Shown here one piece after another: positions 8,046 to 20,344 of a stretch of 64,000 bases of DNA; within the stretch, counting starts at the first letter, position 1; every line of letters begins with the position of its first letter. The notes under the pieces are model-generated. The model did not search any database and had not been told where the DNA came from. It saw only the letters and a list, made by a program, of their open reading frames with translations. Where the stretch lies: positions 930,001 to 994,000 of the forward strand of contig NZ_CP146022.1 of assembly GCF_036967205.1 (NCBI RefSeq), read 5' to 3'. The stretch is from Streptomyces sp. Q6 (GTDB lineage Bacteria > Actinomycetota > Actinomycetes > Streptomycetales > Streptomycetaceae). The translations under genes were made by a program, and so were the position numbers.

Positions 8046-8729
8046 ATGGACTTCATCCTCATGCTCACCCGCGCCGACCGCACCGTCTCGGACTGTCTGC
8101 GGGCCCTCGACGCCGTCGCGGACGCCGGCGTCCGCCACATCGGCTTCAAGGACATCGGCGTCGACCACGCGACGCTGAAGGAACTGGCCTCCCGTATCGG
8201 CGACTTGGGGGCGACCAGCTATCTGGAGGTCGTCAGCACGGGGCGCGAGGCCGCGCTCGACTCCGCGCGCGCCGCGGTCGATCTCGGCGTGGACCGGCTC
8301 ATGGGCGGCACCTGGGTGGAGGAGACCCTCCCGCTCCTGGACGGCTCGGAGATCGCCTACCTCCCCTTCGTCGGCGATCCGATCGGGCACCCCACCCGCC
8401 TCGGCGGCACACCCGGGAAGATCGCCGCAGACTGCCGCCGGGCCGAGGCGGCGGGGTGCGCCGGTGTCGACCTGCTCGCCTACCGGACCACCGGCGACGA
8501 TCCGCTCGCCCTGGTCCGCGCGGCGCGGGCGGCGACGGCCGGGCGGCTCGTCGTCGCGGGCGGCATCACGGGGCCGGCGCAGATCGAGGCGCTCGCCGCC
8601 GCCGGAGCGGACGCCTTCACGGTCGGCTCCGCGCTCTTCGACGGCAGCGTCGACCCGAACGCCGCGACGCTGGCCGCGCAGCTCGCCCCGATCCTGGCCA
8701 CGACGGCCACGACCGGCGGCGGCCACTGA
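8046..8729 (+). CDS. TIM-barrel phosphate-binding protein of the sugar-acid operon
   Basis: 227 residues starting MDFILMLTRADRTVSDCLRA, with ATG at 8046 after CGGAGGC. The end shows the HisA/HisF or ribulose-phosphate-binding barrel pattern: LVVAGGITGPAQIEALAAAG followed by ADAFTVGSALFDG, which forms the phosphate-binding site. Mid-protein FKDIGVDHATLKEL may hold catalytic Lys/Asp. It lies 29 bases after pdxA, so it probably acts on a phosphorylated three- or four-carbon intermediate, for example as an isomerase, epimerase or aldolase. The exact reaction is not recognisable. Confidence 0.65.
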   Translation: MDFILMLTRADRTVSDCLRALDAVADAGVRHIGFKDIGVDHATLKELASRIGDLGATSYLEVVSTGREAALDSARAAVDLGVDRLMGGTWVEETLPLLDGSEIAYLPFVGDPIGHPTRLGGTPGKIAADCRRAEAAGCAGVDLLAYRTTGDDPLALVRAARAATAGRLVVAGGITGPAQIEALAAAGADAFTVGSALFDGSVDPNAATLAAQLAPILATTATTGGGH

Positions 8730-8793
8730 GCCATTGGTACAGTCGCCATGATCACGCTCCCGCGAGCAGCGCCGTCGAAAGGGGCCGCCGACC

Positions 8794-9279
8794 ATGGCCG
8801 TGGACCAGCTCGACACCCGCATCCTGCGGCTCCTCCTGGAGCAGCCGCGCACCAGCGTCCGCGAGTACGCCCGCATCCTCGGCGTCGCCCGGGGCACGCT
8901 CCAGGCGCGGCTCGACCGTCTCGAACGCGACGGGGTGATCACGGGCGTCGCCCCGTCCCTGTCGCCCGCGGCGCTCGGTCATCCGGTCCTGGCGTTCGTG
9001 CACATCGAGGTGACCCAGGGCCACCTGGGCGACGTCGCGGACGCCCTCGCGGGGGTACCGGAGATCATCGAGGCGCACTCCATCACCGGCGGCGGCGACC
9101 TGCTCGCCCGGGTGGCGGCCCGGGACGCGGGGCATCTGGAGGACGTCGTCCAGCAGCTCAACCGGGTGCCCGGCGTGGTCCGCACCCGCACCGAGGTGGC
9201 CCTGCGCGAGCGGGTCCCGCACCGCCTGCTGCCGCTGGTCGAGGCGATCGGGCGGGCGGCGGCGCAGGACCGCAGGTGA
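8794..9279 (+). CDS. Lrp/AsnC-family transcriptional regulator
   Basis: 161 residues. An N-terminal AsnC HTH (LDTRILRLLLEQPRTSVREY, then GTLQARLDRLERDGVITG) is followed by a RAM/ACT ligand domain (LAFVHIEVTQGHLGDVADAL, then ITGGGDLLARVAARD). GGG and LLARV occupy the usual oligomer-ligand site. It lies 64 bases after the TIM-barrel gene, in the same direction, and may be a local amino-acid or metabolite sensor. ATG 8794 has AAAGGGG upstream. Confidence 0.9.
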   Translation: MAVDQLDTRILRLLLEQPRTSVREYARILGVARGTLQARLDRLERDGVITGVAPSLSPAALGHPVLAFVHIEVTQGHLGDVADALAGVPEIIEAHSITGGGDLLARVAARDAGHLEDVVQQLNRVPGVVRTRTEVALRERVPHRLLPLVEAIGRAAAQDRR

Positions 9280-9313
9280 TCGTCGCGGCTCCGGTTCCTG
9301 CATGCTGGAAGGC

Positions 9314-10021
9314 ATGAGCGACCTCTCCCACCACTTCGGCGACACCGCGGTCGTCTTCGACCTCGACGGCACCCTCGTCGACAGCGAGCCCAACTACTAC
9401 AAGGCGACCCTGGGCACCCTCGGCCGCTACGGCGTCACCGACTACACCTGGGCCGACAACGAGGCGTACGTCGGGATCTCCACGCAGGAGACGATCGGGC
9501 TGTGGAAGCGGCGGTACGGGATCGACGCGCCGGACACCGAGATGCTCGACGACCTCAACACGCGCTATCTCGACATCGCGCGCGTCGACACGCATGTCTT
9601 TCCGCAGATGGGACTGTTCGTCGACCGTCTGCACGCGGCGGGTGTACCGATGATCGTCGCGTCGGGTTCGTCGCCGCGGGCCATCGAGGCGATCCTCGGC
9701 GGCACCGGGCTCCTGGCGAAGCTGCCGCTGTACGTGTCCGCGGACGAGGTCGACCACGGCAAGCCCGCGCCGGACGTGTTCCTGGAGGCGGCGCGGCGCC
9801 TGGGCCGCCCCGCGTCGCACTGTGTGGTGCTGGAGGACGCGGCGCCCGGTGCGGCCGCCGCGCACGCGGCGGGCATGCGCTGCATCGCGGTGCCGTACGT
9901 GGCGGCGCAGGCGGACGACCCGTCGTTCACCACGGCGGACCTGCTGTTCAAGGGGGGTCAGGAGGAGTTCACGGCGCGGGCCGCGTGCGACTGGCTGGAA
10001 CGATCAGCTCCGTCTTCGTGA
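9314..10021 (+). CDS. HAD-superfamily phosphatase, phosphoglucomutase/YcjU-like
   Basis: 235 residues. HAD motif I is VVFDLDGTLVDSEPN, motif II VASGSSPRAIEAI, the motif III lysine is in DHGKPAPDVFLEA and motif IV is VVLEDAAPGAAAAHAAGM. The cap domain between residues 15 and 85 is of the helical subclass I type. Substrates are likely small sugar phosphates. ATG 9314 has GGAAGG upstream; an in-frame ATG at 9302 has none. It stands alone between the Lrp gene and the Ppx gene. Confidence 0.85.
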   Translation: MSDLSHHFGDTAVVFDLDGTLVDSEPNYYKATLGTLGRYGVTDYTWADNEAYVGISTQETIGLWKRRYGIDAPDTEMLDDLNTRYLDIARVDTHVFPQMGLFVDRLHAAGVPMIVASGSSPRAIEAILGGTGLLAKLPLYVSADEVDHGKPAPDVFLEAARRLGRPASHCVVLEDAAPGAAAAHAAGMRCIAVPYVAAQADDPSFTTADLLFKGGQEEFTARAACDWLERSAPSS

Positions 10022-10079
10022 GGCCCGGCCGTCGCCCCGCGAGGCTTTGACGACCCCTCGTTCGGGTACTCGGACGATC

Positions 10080-11075
10080 ATGCGAATCAGTGTGGTGGAT
10101 GTCGGGTCGAACACGGTACGGCTCGCGATCGCGGACGCGCGGGACGGCGCTCCGCTCCCGGTGCACACGGCCAAGCGCCGATTGCGTCTCGCCGAGGAGG
10201 TCGAGGGGGACAGAAGACTGGGCCCGCGGGCGGTGGACCGGATCGTCGAAGCGGTCACGGCGGCGTTCGCCGAGGCCGAACGGTGGGGTAGCGACGAGCC
10301 GTTCGCCTTCGCCACGGCCATCGTGCGGGACGCGCCCAACTGCGACGAGGTCCTGAAGGCCGTCGAGGACGGCACGGGCGTACGGCTGCGGATCCTGCCC
10401 GGCGAGGTGGAGGCCGAGCTGACGTTCCTCGCCGCGCGCCGCTGGATGGGCTGGCGGGCGGGGCCCCTCGGCGTCCTGGACATCGGCGGCGGTTCGCTCG
10501 AAGTGGCCTTCGGCCGCGGCCGGTTGCCGGACTTCGCGATCTCGCTGCCGCTCGGCGCGGCCCGGCTGACGCGGGAGCACCTGCGGGACTGCGATCCGCC
10601 CACCGATGACCAGCTGAAGGCCGTGCGCCGTCACGTGCGCCACCAACTGCGGGACGTCGCGGCCCGGATCCGCTGGGAGGGGCCACTGACGGCGGCGGCC
10701 ACCTCGCGCACGTTCACCCAGCTGGCCCGGCTCTGCGGGGCCCCGCCGGGACGCCACGGCCCGTTCGTGCCACGGCGGTTGAGCCGCGGGGCACTGCGTA
10801 CGGCGATAGCCGACCTGTCGGTGCTGCCGACGGAGCGCCGCGCGGAACTCCCCGGCATCTCCGCGCCCCGGGCGTCCCAGTCCCTCGCGGGAGCCCTCGT
10901 GGGGCACACGGCGATGAAGCTGATGGGCATCCGCGAGCTGACGGTGTGCCCCTGGGCGATCCGCGAGGGCATCCTGTTGCGCCGCATCGAGGGGGACACG
11001 CAGTGGTGGCGTGGAGCCCACGAGCTGCCGCCCGACTCCTCCCCCACCTTGCGCCTCGCGGGCAGCGCCCCGTGA
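10080..11075 (+). CDS. Ppx/GppA-family exopolyphosphatase
   Basis: 331 residues of the short actinobacterial Ppx/GppA type. The actin-like ATPase fold is shown by VVDVGSNTVRLAIADARDG at the start and VLDIGGGSLEVAFG in the middle. A catalytic Glu region lies in FAFATAIVRDAPN. The C-terminal HD domain of the long enzymes is missing, as in mycobacterial Ppx1/2. It hydrolyses polyphosphate and/or pppGpp, linking phosphate store and stringent response. ATG 10080 has no strong ribosome site. It stands 58 bases after the HAD gene. Confidence 0.9.
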   Translation: MRISVVDVGSNTVRLAIADARDGAPLPVHTAKRRLRLAEEVEGDRRLGPRAVDRIVEAVTAAFAEAERWGSDEPFAFATAIVRDAPNCDEVLKAVEDGTGVRLRILPGEVEAELTFLAARRWMGWRAGPLGVLDIGGGSLEVAFGRGRLPDFAISLPLGAARLTREHLRDCDPPTDDQLKAVRRHVRHQLRDVAARIRWEGPLTAAATSRTFTQLARLCGAPPGRHGPFVPRRLSRGALRTAIADLSVLPTERRAELPGISAPRASQSLAGALVGHTAMKLMGIRELTVCPWAIREGILLRRIEGDTQWWRGAHELPPDSSPTLRLAGSAP

Positions 11076-11183
11076 GCGGCCCGCGGCACGTGACGTTCGC
11101 CATGAACGGCCCGGGGCCCTTGCTGGCGTCCGTACCGGGCTGATCAGCTGGAGTCTTCGCGACGCACCGAGCTGGAGGCCCTG

Positions 11184-12041
11184 TTGTTCACTTCCGTGGA
11201 CGATGTCACCGCACGCCTGGCCGGCACCGGCTATCTGGCCTCGCCCGCGGTGGCGACCACCGTCTTCCTGGCCGCCCGGCTCGGCAAGCCGCTGCTCGTC
11301 GAGGGCCCGGCGGGCGTCGGCAAGACGGAGCTGGCGAAGGCCGTCGCCGCGATCAGCGACGCGCGCCTCATCCGCCTCCAGTGCTACGAGGGCGTCGACG
11401 AGAGCCGCGCGCTGTACGAGTGGAACCACGCCAAGCAGCTGCTGCGGATCACGGCGGGCCGCGACGAGACGTGGGACCAGACGCGCACGGACATCTTCAG
11501 CGAGGAGTTCCTGCTGACCCGGCCGCTGCTGGAGGCGATCCGGGGCGCCGACGCGAAGGTCCTGCTCATCGACGAGATGGACAAGGCCGACGTGGAGGTG
11601 GAGGGGCTCCTCCTCGAAGTGCTGTCCGACTTCCAGGTCACGGTGCCCGAGCTGGGGACGATCGAGGCGACGCGCCGCCCGTTCGTCGTGCTGACGTCGA
11701 ACGCGAGCCGTGAGCTGTCGGAGGCGCTGCGCCGCCGCTGTCTGTTCCTGCACATCGACTTCCCCGACGAGGAGCTGGAGCGGCGCATCGTCGCCCTGAA
11801 GGTGCCGGAGCTCGACGCGGTGCTCGCGCAGTCCCTGGTCCGGGTGGTGGGCGCGCTGCGCGCGATGGACCTGCGCAAGGCGCCGTCGGTCGCGGAGACG
11901 GTCGACTGGGCGCGGACGCTGCTCGCGCTGGGCGCGGACCAGCTCGACGAGGAGGTCGTACGGGCGTCGCTCGGCGTCGTCCTCAAGCACCAGGAGGACG
12001 TGAACAAGGCCGCGGCCAAGCTCGATCTGGACGCCGTGTGA
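11184..12041 (+). CDS. MoxR-family AAA ATPase
   Basis: 285 residues. Walker A is EGPAGVGKTELAKAV, Walker B LLIDEMDKAD, sensor 1 VVLTSNASRELSEALRRRC. A MoxR/CoxD-like C-terminal lid follows. TTG at 11184 follows GGAGG by 5 bases and is preferred because no better start precedes the conserved fold. It overlaps the VWA gene by 4 bases. MoxR plus VWA pairs act as metal-insertion or complex-remodelling chaperones; CoxD/CoxE in carbon monoxide dehydrogenase maturation is the closest analogue. Confidence 0.88.
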   Translation: MFTSVDDVTARLAGTGYLASPAVATTVFLAARLGKPLLVEGPAGVGKTELAKAVAAISDARLIRLQCYEGVDESRALYEWNHAKQLLRITAGRDETWDQTRTDIFSEEFLLTRPLLEAIRGADAKVLLIDEMDKADVEVEGLLLEVLSDFQVTVPELGTIEATRRPFVVLTSNASRELSEALRRRCLFLHIDFPDEELERRIVALKVPELDAVLAQSLVRVVGALRAMDLRKAPSVAETVDWARTLLALGADQLDEEVVRASLGVVLKHQEDVNKAAAKLDLDAV

Positions 12042-13378
12042 ACACGGCGGACCGGGTCACGTCCCTGGTGCGGGCGCTGCGCGCGCACGGCATCCGGATC
12101 GGCACGGGCGAGAGCGTGGACGCCGCGCGGGCGGTGGCCGCCCTCGGCCTCGACCACCGTGAGCACCTGCGCGAGGGCTGGCCGCGGCGCTCCTGCACGA
12201 CCAGGGGCAGCGGCCCGTCTTCGACCCGGTCTTCGAGCTGTACTTCCCGCGCGGCATCGGGGCCCCGGACTCCCCGGGGGCGATGTCGACCGCGACGATC
12301 TGCGCGAGCGCCTCGCCGACGCGCTGGCCGCGGGTGACCGCGCGGCCATGGCCCGGTTGGCGGCCGAGGCCGTCGACGGACTCGGCGGCTACGACGCGAA
12401 CGGCTGGTCGTCGCAGCAGACCCTGGACCGGCTGCGCCCGCAGACGCTCCTCGCCCGGATCATGGCGGGGATCCGGGCGGGCGGCGGCCAGGCGGGGGCG
12501 TTCACCGACCGCATCGAGGCCGACGAGATCCGGCGGCGCATCGAGGAGTTCCGCGAGCAGGTGCGCGGTGAGGCGCGGCGCCGGGTCGCCGAGGCGCGCG
12601 GCCGGGACGAGATCGCCCGGCGGATGCCCGTGCAGACCCCGGACCGGACGCTCTTCCTGTACGCGGGCAAGGAGCAACTGGCCGAGCTGCGCAGGACCGT
12701 GCACCCCTGGCGCGCAAGCTCGCCACTCGCCTCGCGGCCCGCAGGCGCCGCGCCGCCCGCGGGCAGATCGACCTGCGGCGCACCCTGCGCGGCTCGCTGT
12801 CGACGGGTGGTGTCCCGATGCGCCCGGTGCTGCGCAGGCGTCGCCCGGCCCGGCCCGAACTGGTGCTGCTGTGTGACGTGTCGGGCTCGGTGGCGGGCTT
12901 CGCGAACTTCACGATGCTGCTCGTCCAGGCGCTGCACGACCAGTTCAGCAAGGTCCGCGTCTTCGCCTTCGTCAACCGGATCGACGAGGTGACCGACCTC
13001 ATCGCGCGCGGCACCGCCGACCCGGAGGGCCTCGGCGGGCGGATCACCGAGGAGGCCGCGATCACCGGCTGGCACGGGAGCAGCGACTACGGCACGGCGC
13101 TCGGCGAGTTCGTCGAGCGGTACGACGCGGCGGTCGGCCCGCGTACGACGGTGTTCGTCCTGGGCGACGCCCGCAACAACCAGCAGGACCCGAACCTGCC
13201 GGCGCTGCGCCGCATCGCCCGCCAGGCCCGCCGGGTGCACTGGCTCAACCCGGAGTCCCGCGGCCAGTGGGACACCGGGGATTCGGCGGCCGGTCTGTAC
13301 GGGGACGTCGTCGAGATGTACGAGTGCCGCAACGCACGGCAGTTGAGCGCGCTGGTGGGCCGGCTGCTGCCGGTGTGA
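12038..13378 (+). pseudogene. CoxE-like VWA-domain protein (three frame breaks)
   Basis: Reads in frame from GTG 12038 (DRVTSLVRALRAHGIRIGTG) to about 12176, then shifts at GGG (12175-12177), GGGGG (12276-12280) and CCCC (12704-12707). Restoring one base at each gives one protein of about 447 residues. It has a central charged helical part (IEADEIRRRIEEFREQVRG) and a C-terminal VWA domain whose MIDAS motif is LLCDVSGSVAGF, with later VFVLGDARNN. It is the partner of the MoxR ATPase in front, overlapping by 4 bases. Three identical-direction errors suggest sequencing faults rather than decay. Confidence 0.8.
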
Positions 13379-13406
13379 GCGGACCCCGCCGCGCGGGGTC
13401 CGCTCA
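13376..13406. terminator. 14-bp stem terminator between converging VWA and UvrA-like genes
   Basis: TGAGCGGACCCCGC (13376-13389) pairs perfectly with GCGGGGTCCGCTCA (13393-13406) across a 3-base loop. The left arm contains the VWA stop codon. It should terminate from both sides. Confidence 0.8.
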
Positions 13407-13414
13407 GCGGTGGT

Positions 13415-15802
<2,388 letters not shown>

Positions 15803-15917
15803 GCTGGTCTCGTCTCCATCTGTCGGGCGCGTCGGGCTCACGCAGCAGTATCGCCGGGTTGCGGTGCGTCGGCGCGGGCACGGCGGAATCGCCCCGGCGT
15901 GCCCGCGCCCGGCGGCG

Positions 15918-16343
<426 letters not shown>

Positions 16344-16425
16344 GGCCGCCACGCTAGGCGCGGCCCTTCGGCGCGGGCTTCTCGAATCCTGATCGATGCG
16401 GTCCCGCGTGTGGGATTCTGGAGAA

Positions 16426-16839
16426 GTGACTGGCCAGGGAAAGCGGCAGGACCTCGACGACCTCGTCCGGCTGCGGCGCGCCCGTGACCGCATGGACCGC
16501 GACTACGCCGAGCCGCTCGACGTGCCCGCCCTCGCGCGGGACGCGCTGATGTCTCCGGGCCACTTCCACCGCAGCTTCCGCACCGCGTACGGCGAGACCC
16601 CGTACGCGTATCTGATGACGCGCCGCATCGAGCGGGCGAAGGCGCTGCTGCGCCGGGGCGATCTCACGGTGACGGAGGTCTGTTTCGCGGTCGGTTGTAC
16701 GTCGCTGGGGTCGTTCAGCTCGCGGTTCACCGAGCTCGTCGGGGAGAGTCCGAGCGCCTACCGGGCCCGCGACCACGCGGACGGCGCGCCGATCCCCGCC
16801 TGCATCGCGAAAATCCATACGCGACCGGTCAGGAACTGA
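16426..16839 (+). CDS. Short AraC-family transcriptional regulator
   Basis: 137 residues, essentially only the double-HTH DNA-binding domain: DVPALARDALMSPGHFHRSFR followed by YLMTRRIERAKALLRRGDLT and SLGSFSSRFTELVGESPSAYR. No ligand-binding domain precedes it. GTG 16426 with GGAGA just upstream is the best start. It lies between two homologous VOC genes, one divergent and one 37 bases downstream, so it probably controls both. Confidence 0.9.
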   Translation: MTGQGKRQDLDDLVRLRRARDRMDRDYAEPLDVPALARDALMSPGHFHRSFRTAYGETPYAYLMTRRIERAKALLRRGDLTVTEVCFAVGCTSLGSFSSRFTELVGESPSAYRARDHADGAPIPACIAKIHTRPVRN

Positions 16840-16876
16840 GAAGCGCGTGCCGTCCGCCGCCCGTAGCGTGGGCGGC

Positions 16877-17293
16877 ATGGACATCAACCTTTCCACGTGC
16901 TTCATCGCCGTCGACGACCACGACAAGGCGCTCGCCTTCTACCGGGACGTGCTCGGCTTCGAGGTCCGCAACGACGTCGGGTTCGAGGGCATGCGCTGGG
17001 TGACGGTCGGCTCGCCCGAGCAGCCGGACGTGAACATCGTCCTCGAACCGCCGCTCGCCGATCCGAACGCGTCGCCGGACGACCGTCGGACCATGGCCGA
17101 GCTGATGGCGAAGGGGCTGCTGCGGGGCGTCATCTTCACCACGGACGACGTCGACGCGGCCTTCGAGCGGATCAGCGGCGCGGGCGGCGAGGTCCTCCAG
17201 GAGCCGATGGACCAGCCGTACGGCGTCCGGGACTGCGCGTTCCGCGACCCGTCGGGGAACATGCTGCGCTTCAACCAGACGCTGAAGAAGTAG
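16877..17293 (+). CDS. Glyoxalase/VOC-family protein B
   Basis: 138 residues; same fold and many identical motifs as the protein at 15918-16343 (FYRDVLGFEVRNDVGFEGMR, then YGVRDCAFRDPSGNMLRFNQ). Co-directional with the AraC gene and probably in one transcript with it. ATG at 16877 in GGCGGCATGG. The two proteins likely arose by duplication around their regulator and may act on related substrates or as a heteromer. Confidence 0.88.
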   Translation: MDINLSTCFIAVDDHDKALAFYRDVLGFEVRNDVGFEGMRWVTVGSPEQPDVNIVLEPPLADPNASPDDRRTMAELMAKGLLRGVIFTTDDVDAAFERISGAGGEVLQEPMDQPYGVRDCAFRDPSGNMLRFNQTLKK

Positions 17294-17365
17294 GGCCCGG
17301 CCCCCGGGTTCCCGCGCGGTTTCCTGCGCGCAACGCGGCGGAAACACCGCGTCTCTACGGTCACC

Positions 17366-17400
17366 CACACACCGGTCATGGCTGCAACGGCCGGTGTGTG
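17366..17400. repeat. 10-bp inverted repeat upstream of the purine permease gene
   Basis: CACACACCGG (17366-17375) and CCGGTGTGTG (17391-17400) are separated by 15 bases. It could terminate the VOC transcript or be an operator for the permease operon that starts 74 bases further on; nothing decides between these. Confidence 0.45.
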
Positions 17401-17473
17401 CGGGGCCGTTGCCTGTTGACCCGACGACCCGGCGCTAACCAGCCGTCTTTCCACCGAGCTTCAGGGAGGAACG

Positions 17474-18810
17474 ATGGCTGTCGTCACCCATGCCGTCGCG
17501 CCCGCGCCGGACCCGCACCCCGTCGACGTACGGCCGCCGCTGCGCCGACTCGTGCCGCTGAGCCTTCAACATCTGCTCGTCGCCTATGCCGGCATGGCCA
17601 CGATGCCGCTGCTCGTGGGCACCGCGCTCCATCTGCCCGAGGACCGCATCCGCTTGCTGATCAGCGCGAACCTGCTGGTCAGCGGTCTCGCGACGATCCT
17701 TCAGTCGATGGGCTTCAAGTGGTTCGGGGCGCGGCTGCCGATCGTCATGGGATCGACGTTCACCGCGATCACGCCGGCCATCCTCATCGGCGCGGAGCAC
17801 GGGCTCGCCGCGGTGTTCGGGGCCACGATCGTGTCGGGCCTGGTGACGGTGGCGGTCGCGCCGTGGTTCGGGCGGTGGCTGCACCTGTTCCCGCCGCTGG
17901 TGACCGGGACCGTGATCGCCGTGATCGGGTTCTCGCTGGTCCCGTCGGCGGCCGGCCTGGTGACGGGCGGGCAGGGCGGCAGCGGCGGACGGGGCTCGCC
18001 CTCGCCGCGGCGACCGTGCTGCTCGTCGTGCTCGTCGAGCGGCTGGCGCCGCCCGCGATCGCCCGCTTCTCGGTGCTCGTGGCGATGGCCGCGGGGACCC
18101 TGCTCGCCCTGCCCCTGGGCCTGTTCGACGGGTCGGGGGTCACGGAGGCCAAGGCGGTGACGGCGCCGGACCCGACCGCGTTCGGGGCGCCCACGTTCGT
18201 CGTGCCGGCGATCGTCGCGATGCTCGTCGTGCAGTTGGTGAACATGGTGGAGTCCGTGGGCGACACCCTCGCCGTCGGACAGATCGTGGGGCGCGGCGAC
18301 GACGCGCCGACCGTCGTACGGGCGCTGCGCGCGGACGGGGCGGCGACCGTGGTGTCCGGGGCGCTCGCCTCGTTCCCCATCGTGACGTTCGGGCAGTCGG
18401 TGGGGCTGGTCAGCGTGACGCGGGTGCGCAGCCGCCATGTCGTCGCCCTGTCCGGGGTGTTGATGGTGGTGCTGGCGTTCGTGCCGGTGCTCGGCGCGGC
18501 TGTCGCCGCGGTGCCGGGCCCGGTGCTCGGCGGGGTGTCGCTGGTGATGTTCGGCATGGTCGGCGCCGTCGGGCTGCGGATCCTGGCGCGCGCCGATCTC
18601 ACCGACGCCCGCGATCTGCTGACGGTCGCGCTGGCCTTCGGGCTCGGCATGATCCCGGTCGGCGCGCCGGAGTTCTACGCGCCGCTGCCCTCGTTCGCGC
18701 GCACGGTCCTGGACAGCGGGATCGCCGTCACCGGCATCGTCGCGTTCACCCTGAACCTGCTGTTCCACCACACGGCGCCGCGCCGTTCGCGAAAGGACGT
18801 GTCCGGATGA
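17474..18810 (+). pseudogene. NCS2-family purine/uracil permease (frameshifted)
   Basis: ATG 17474 follows AGGGAGGA. Residues to about 172 read in one frame (LSLQHLLVAYAGMATMPLLV, then GSTFTAITPAILIGAEHGLA), the rest in another (LALAAATVLLVVLVERLAPP onward). One missing G at GGGG (17991-17994) explains the break, giving about 445 residues and 12-14 membrane segments. The conserved TM8 region appears around LVNMVESVGDTLAVGQIVG and TM10 near FGQSVGLVSVTRVRSRHV. Members are proton symporters of xanthine, uric acid or uracil. The ATGA overlap with an 8-oxoguanine-deaminase-like gene indicates purine uptake. Confidence 0.82.
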
Positions 18811-20123
18811 GCGTCGACACGATCACCGACGTCACCGTCTACAGCGACGGCACCTGGCGCGAGGGAACGGACGTCCACCTGTCCGGCGGACGCGTCACGG
18901 CACTGGTTCCGCACGGGGAACTCCCATACGGGGAGCGCGTGTTGGACGGCTCCGGCGGGCACCTCACCCCCGGTCTCGTGAACACGCACACGCACCTCTT
19001 CCAGTCGGGGCTGCGCGGCATCGGCGAAGGGCTTCCGCTGCTCGCGTGGCTGAGCGCCGTCGGCGACGAGGCGGCGCGGCTCACACCGGAGCGCGCGTAC
19101 GCGACGGCGGCGGCGGCCGCGGCGGAGGCGCTGCGCAGCGGCACCACGACACTCGTCGAGCACATGTGGCCGCACCCGTCGCCCGAGGTGCACGACGCGG
19201 TGCTGCGGGCGCTGCGGGACAGCGGGGTGCGGGCCGTCCTCGGCCGGGGCGTCGCCGACCGCGCCGACGGCAGCCGCCGGTGGGGGTTCGACCCGCGCCT
19301 GATGCAGCCGGTGAAGGAGGCCCTCGCGCACACCGACGACCTGATCGCCGCCGCGCACGGCAGCCGGGTGTCCCTGGGGCTCGCCGTGCCCAACCCGCGG
19401 TGCCTGACCCCGGAGGGCATGGCGGAGGTGCGCGCGTACGCCGACGCACGCGAACTCCCGGTCTCCCTGCACCTGTTGGAGACGACGACGGACGACGCGA
19501 TGTGCCGCGAGCACGCCGGGGTCGGCGCGGTGGAGTACCTGGAGCGGGCCGGGTTCCTGTGGGACCGGCTGCTCGCCGTGCACTGCGTCGAGCTGGACGC
19601 GGCGGGGCGGGCCACCCTCGCCCGGCACGGCGTGGGCGTCTCGTACAACCCGCTCAGCAACATGCGGCTCGGCAGCGGGATCGCCCCGGTGCCGCAGATG
19701 CTCGCCGCGGGGCTGCCGGTGGGGCTCGGGGTGGACGGCGCGGCCAGCAACGACACCCAGGACATCCTGGAGGCGCTGCGCATCGGCGCGTACCTCCAGC
19801 GGGCGGCGCACCGCAAGGCCGATCTGTTCGGCTTCCCGGAGATGTTCGCGCTCGCCGCGAACGGCGCGAACCGGGTGCTCGGCCTGGAGGAGCGCCCGGC
19901 CGGCGTCCAGGCGGGCATGCAGGCGGACCTGGTGCTGCACCGCTTCGACCGGGACTACGCGGTGCTTCCCGTACGGGATCCGGGGGCGACGCTGCTGACG
20001 TGCGCGGGCAGCAGGACCGTGGCGGCGGTCATGGTCGGCGGGGAGGTCCTGGTGCGCGACGGCGAGCATGTGCGGCTGTCCTCGAAGGAGTTGAGCGCCG
20101 GGCTGGCCTTTACGGCCGCGTAA
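18807..20123 (+). CDS. Amidohydrolase, 8-oxoguanine deaminase/chlorohydrolase type
   Basis: 438 residues of the TrzN/SsnA/8-oxoguanine-deaminase group. Metal ligands are visible in LVNTHTHLFQSGLRG, the later HLLETTTDD and HCVELD stretches, and Asp in GVDGAASNDTQD. The C-terminal composite sheet is also recognisable (ADLVLHRFDRDY and VAAVMVGGEVLVRDG). These enzymes hydrolytically remove an amino or halide group from purine or triazine rings. Translational coupling to a purine permease favours a purine such as 8-oxoguanine or isoguanine. ATG at 18807. Confidence 0.85.
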   Translation: MSVDTITDVTVYSDGTWREGTDVHLSGGRVTALVPHGELPYGERVLDGSGGHLTPGLVNTHTHLFQSGLRGIGEGLPLLAWLSAVGDEAARLTPERAYATAAAAAAEALRSGTTTLVEHMWPHPSPEVHDAVLRALRDSGVRAVLGRGVADRADGSRRWGFDPRLMQPVKEALAHTDDLIAAAHGSRVSLGLAVPNPRCLTPEGMAEVRAYADARELPVSLHLLETTTDDAMCREHAGVGAVEYLERAGFLWDRLLAVHCVELDAAGRATLARHGVGVSYNPLSNMRLGSGIAPVPQMLAAGLPVGLGVDGAASNDTQDILEALRIGAYLQRAAHRKADLFGFPEMFALAANGANRVLGLEERPAGVQAGMQADLVLHRFDRDYAVLPVRDPGATLLTCAGSRTVAAVMVGGEVLVRDGEHVRLSSKELSAGLAFTAA

Positions 20124-20344
20124 CACCGTGATCCCCGGAGGTAACACACGCCGGGCAGGCTGGACGCATCGCGTGCGGGTCCCCGGAGATCACCGGGGCC
20201 CGCGCCAGCCCACGGCGCCGGGCCCGCAGGAGGGCCCGCCGTGACCGTGCCCCGCGGACCTCTGAGCGTCCGCGGTGGGGATCGCAGGGGCGGTGACTGC
20301 ATCCCGTCAGGACACCCGAGGCGCTTCGAGGAGCGACAGCCGCG

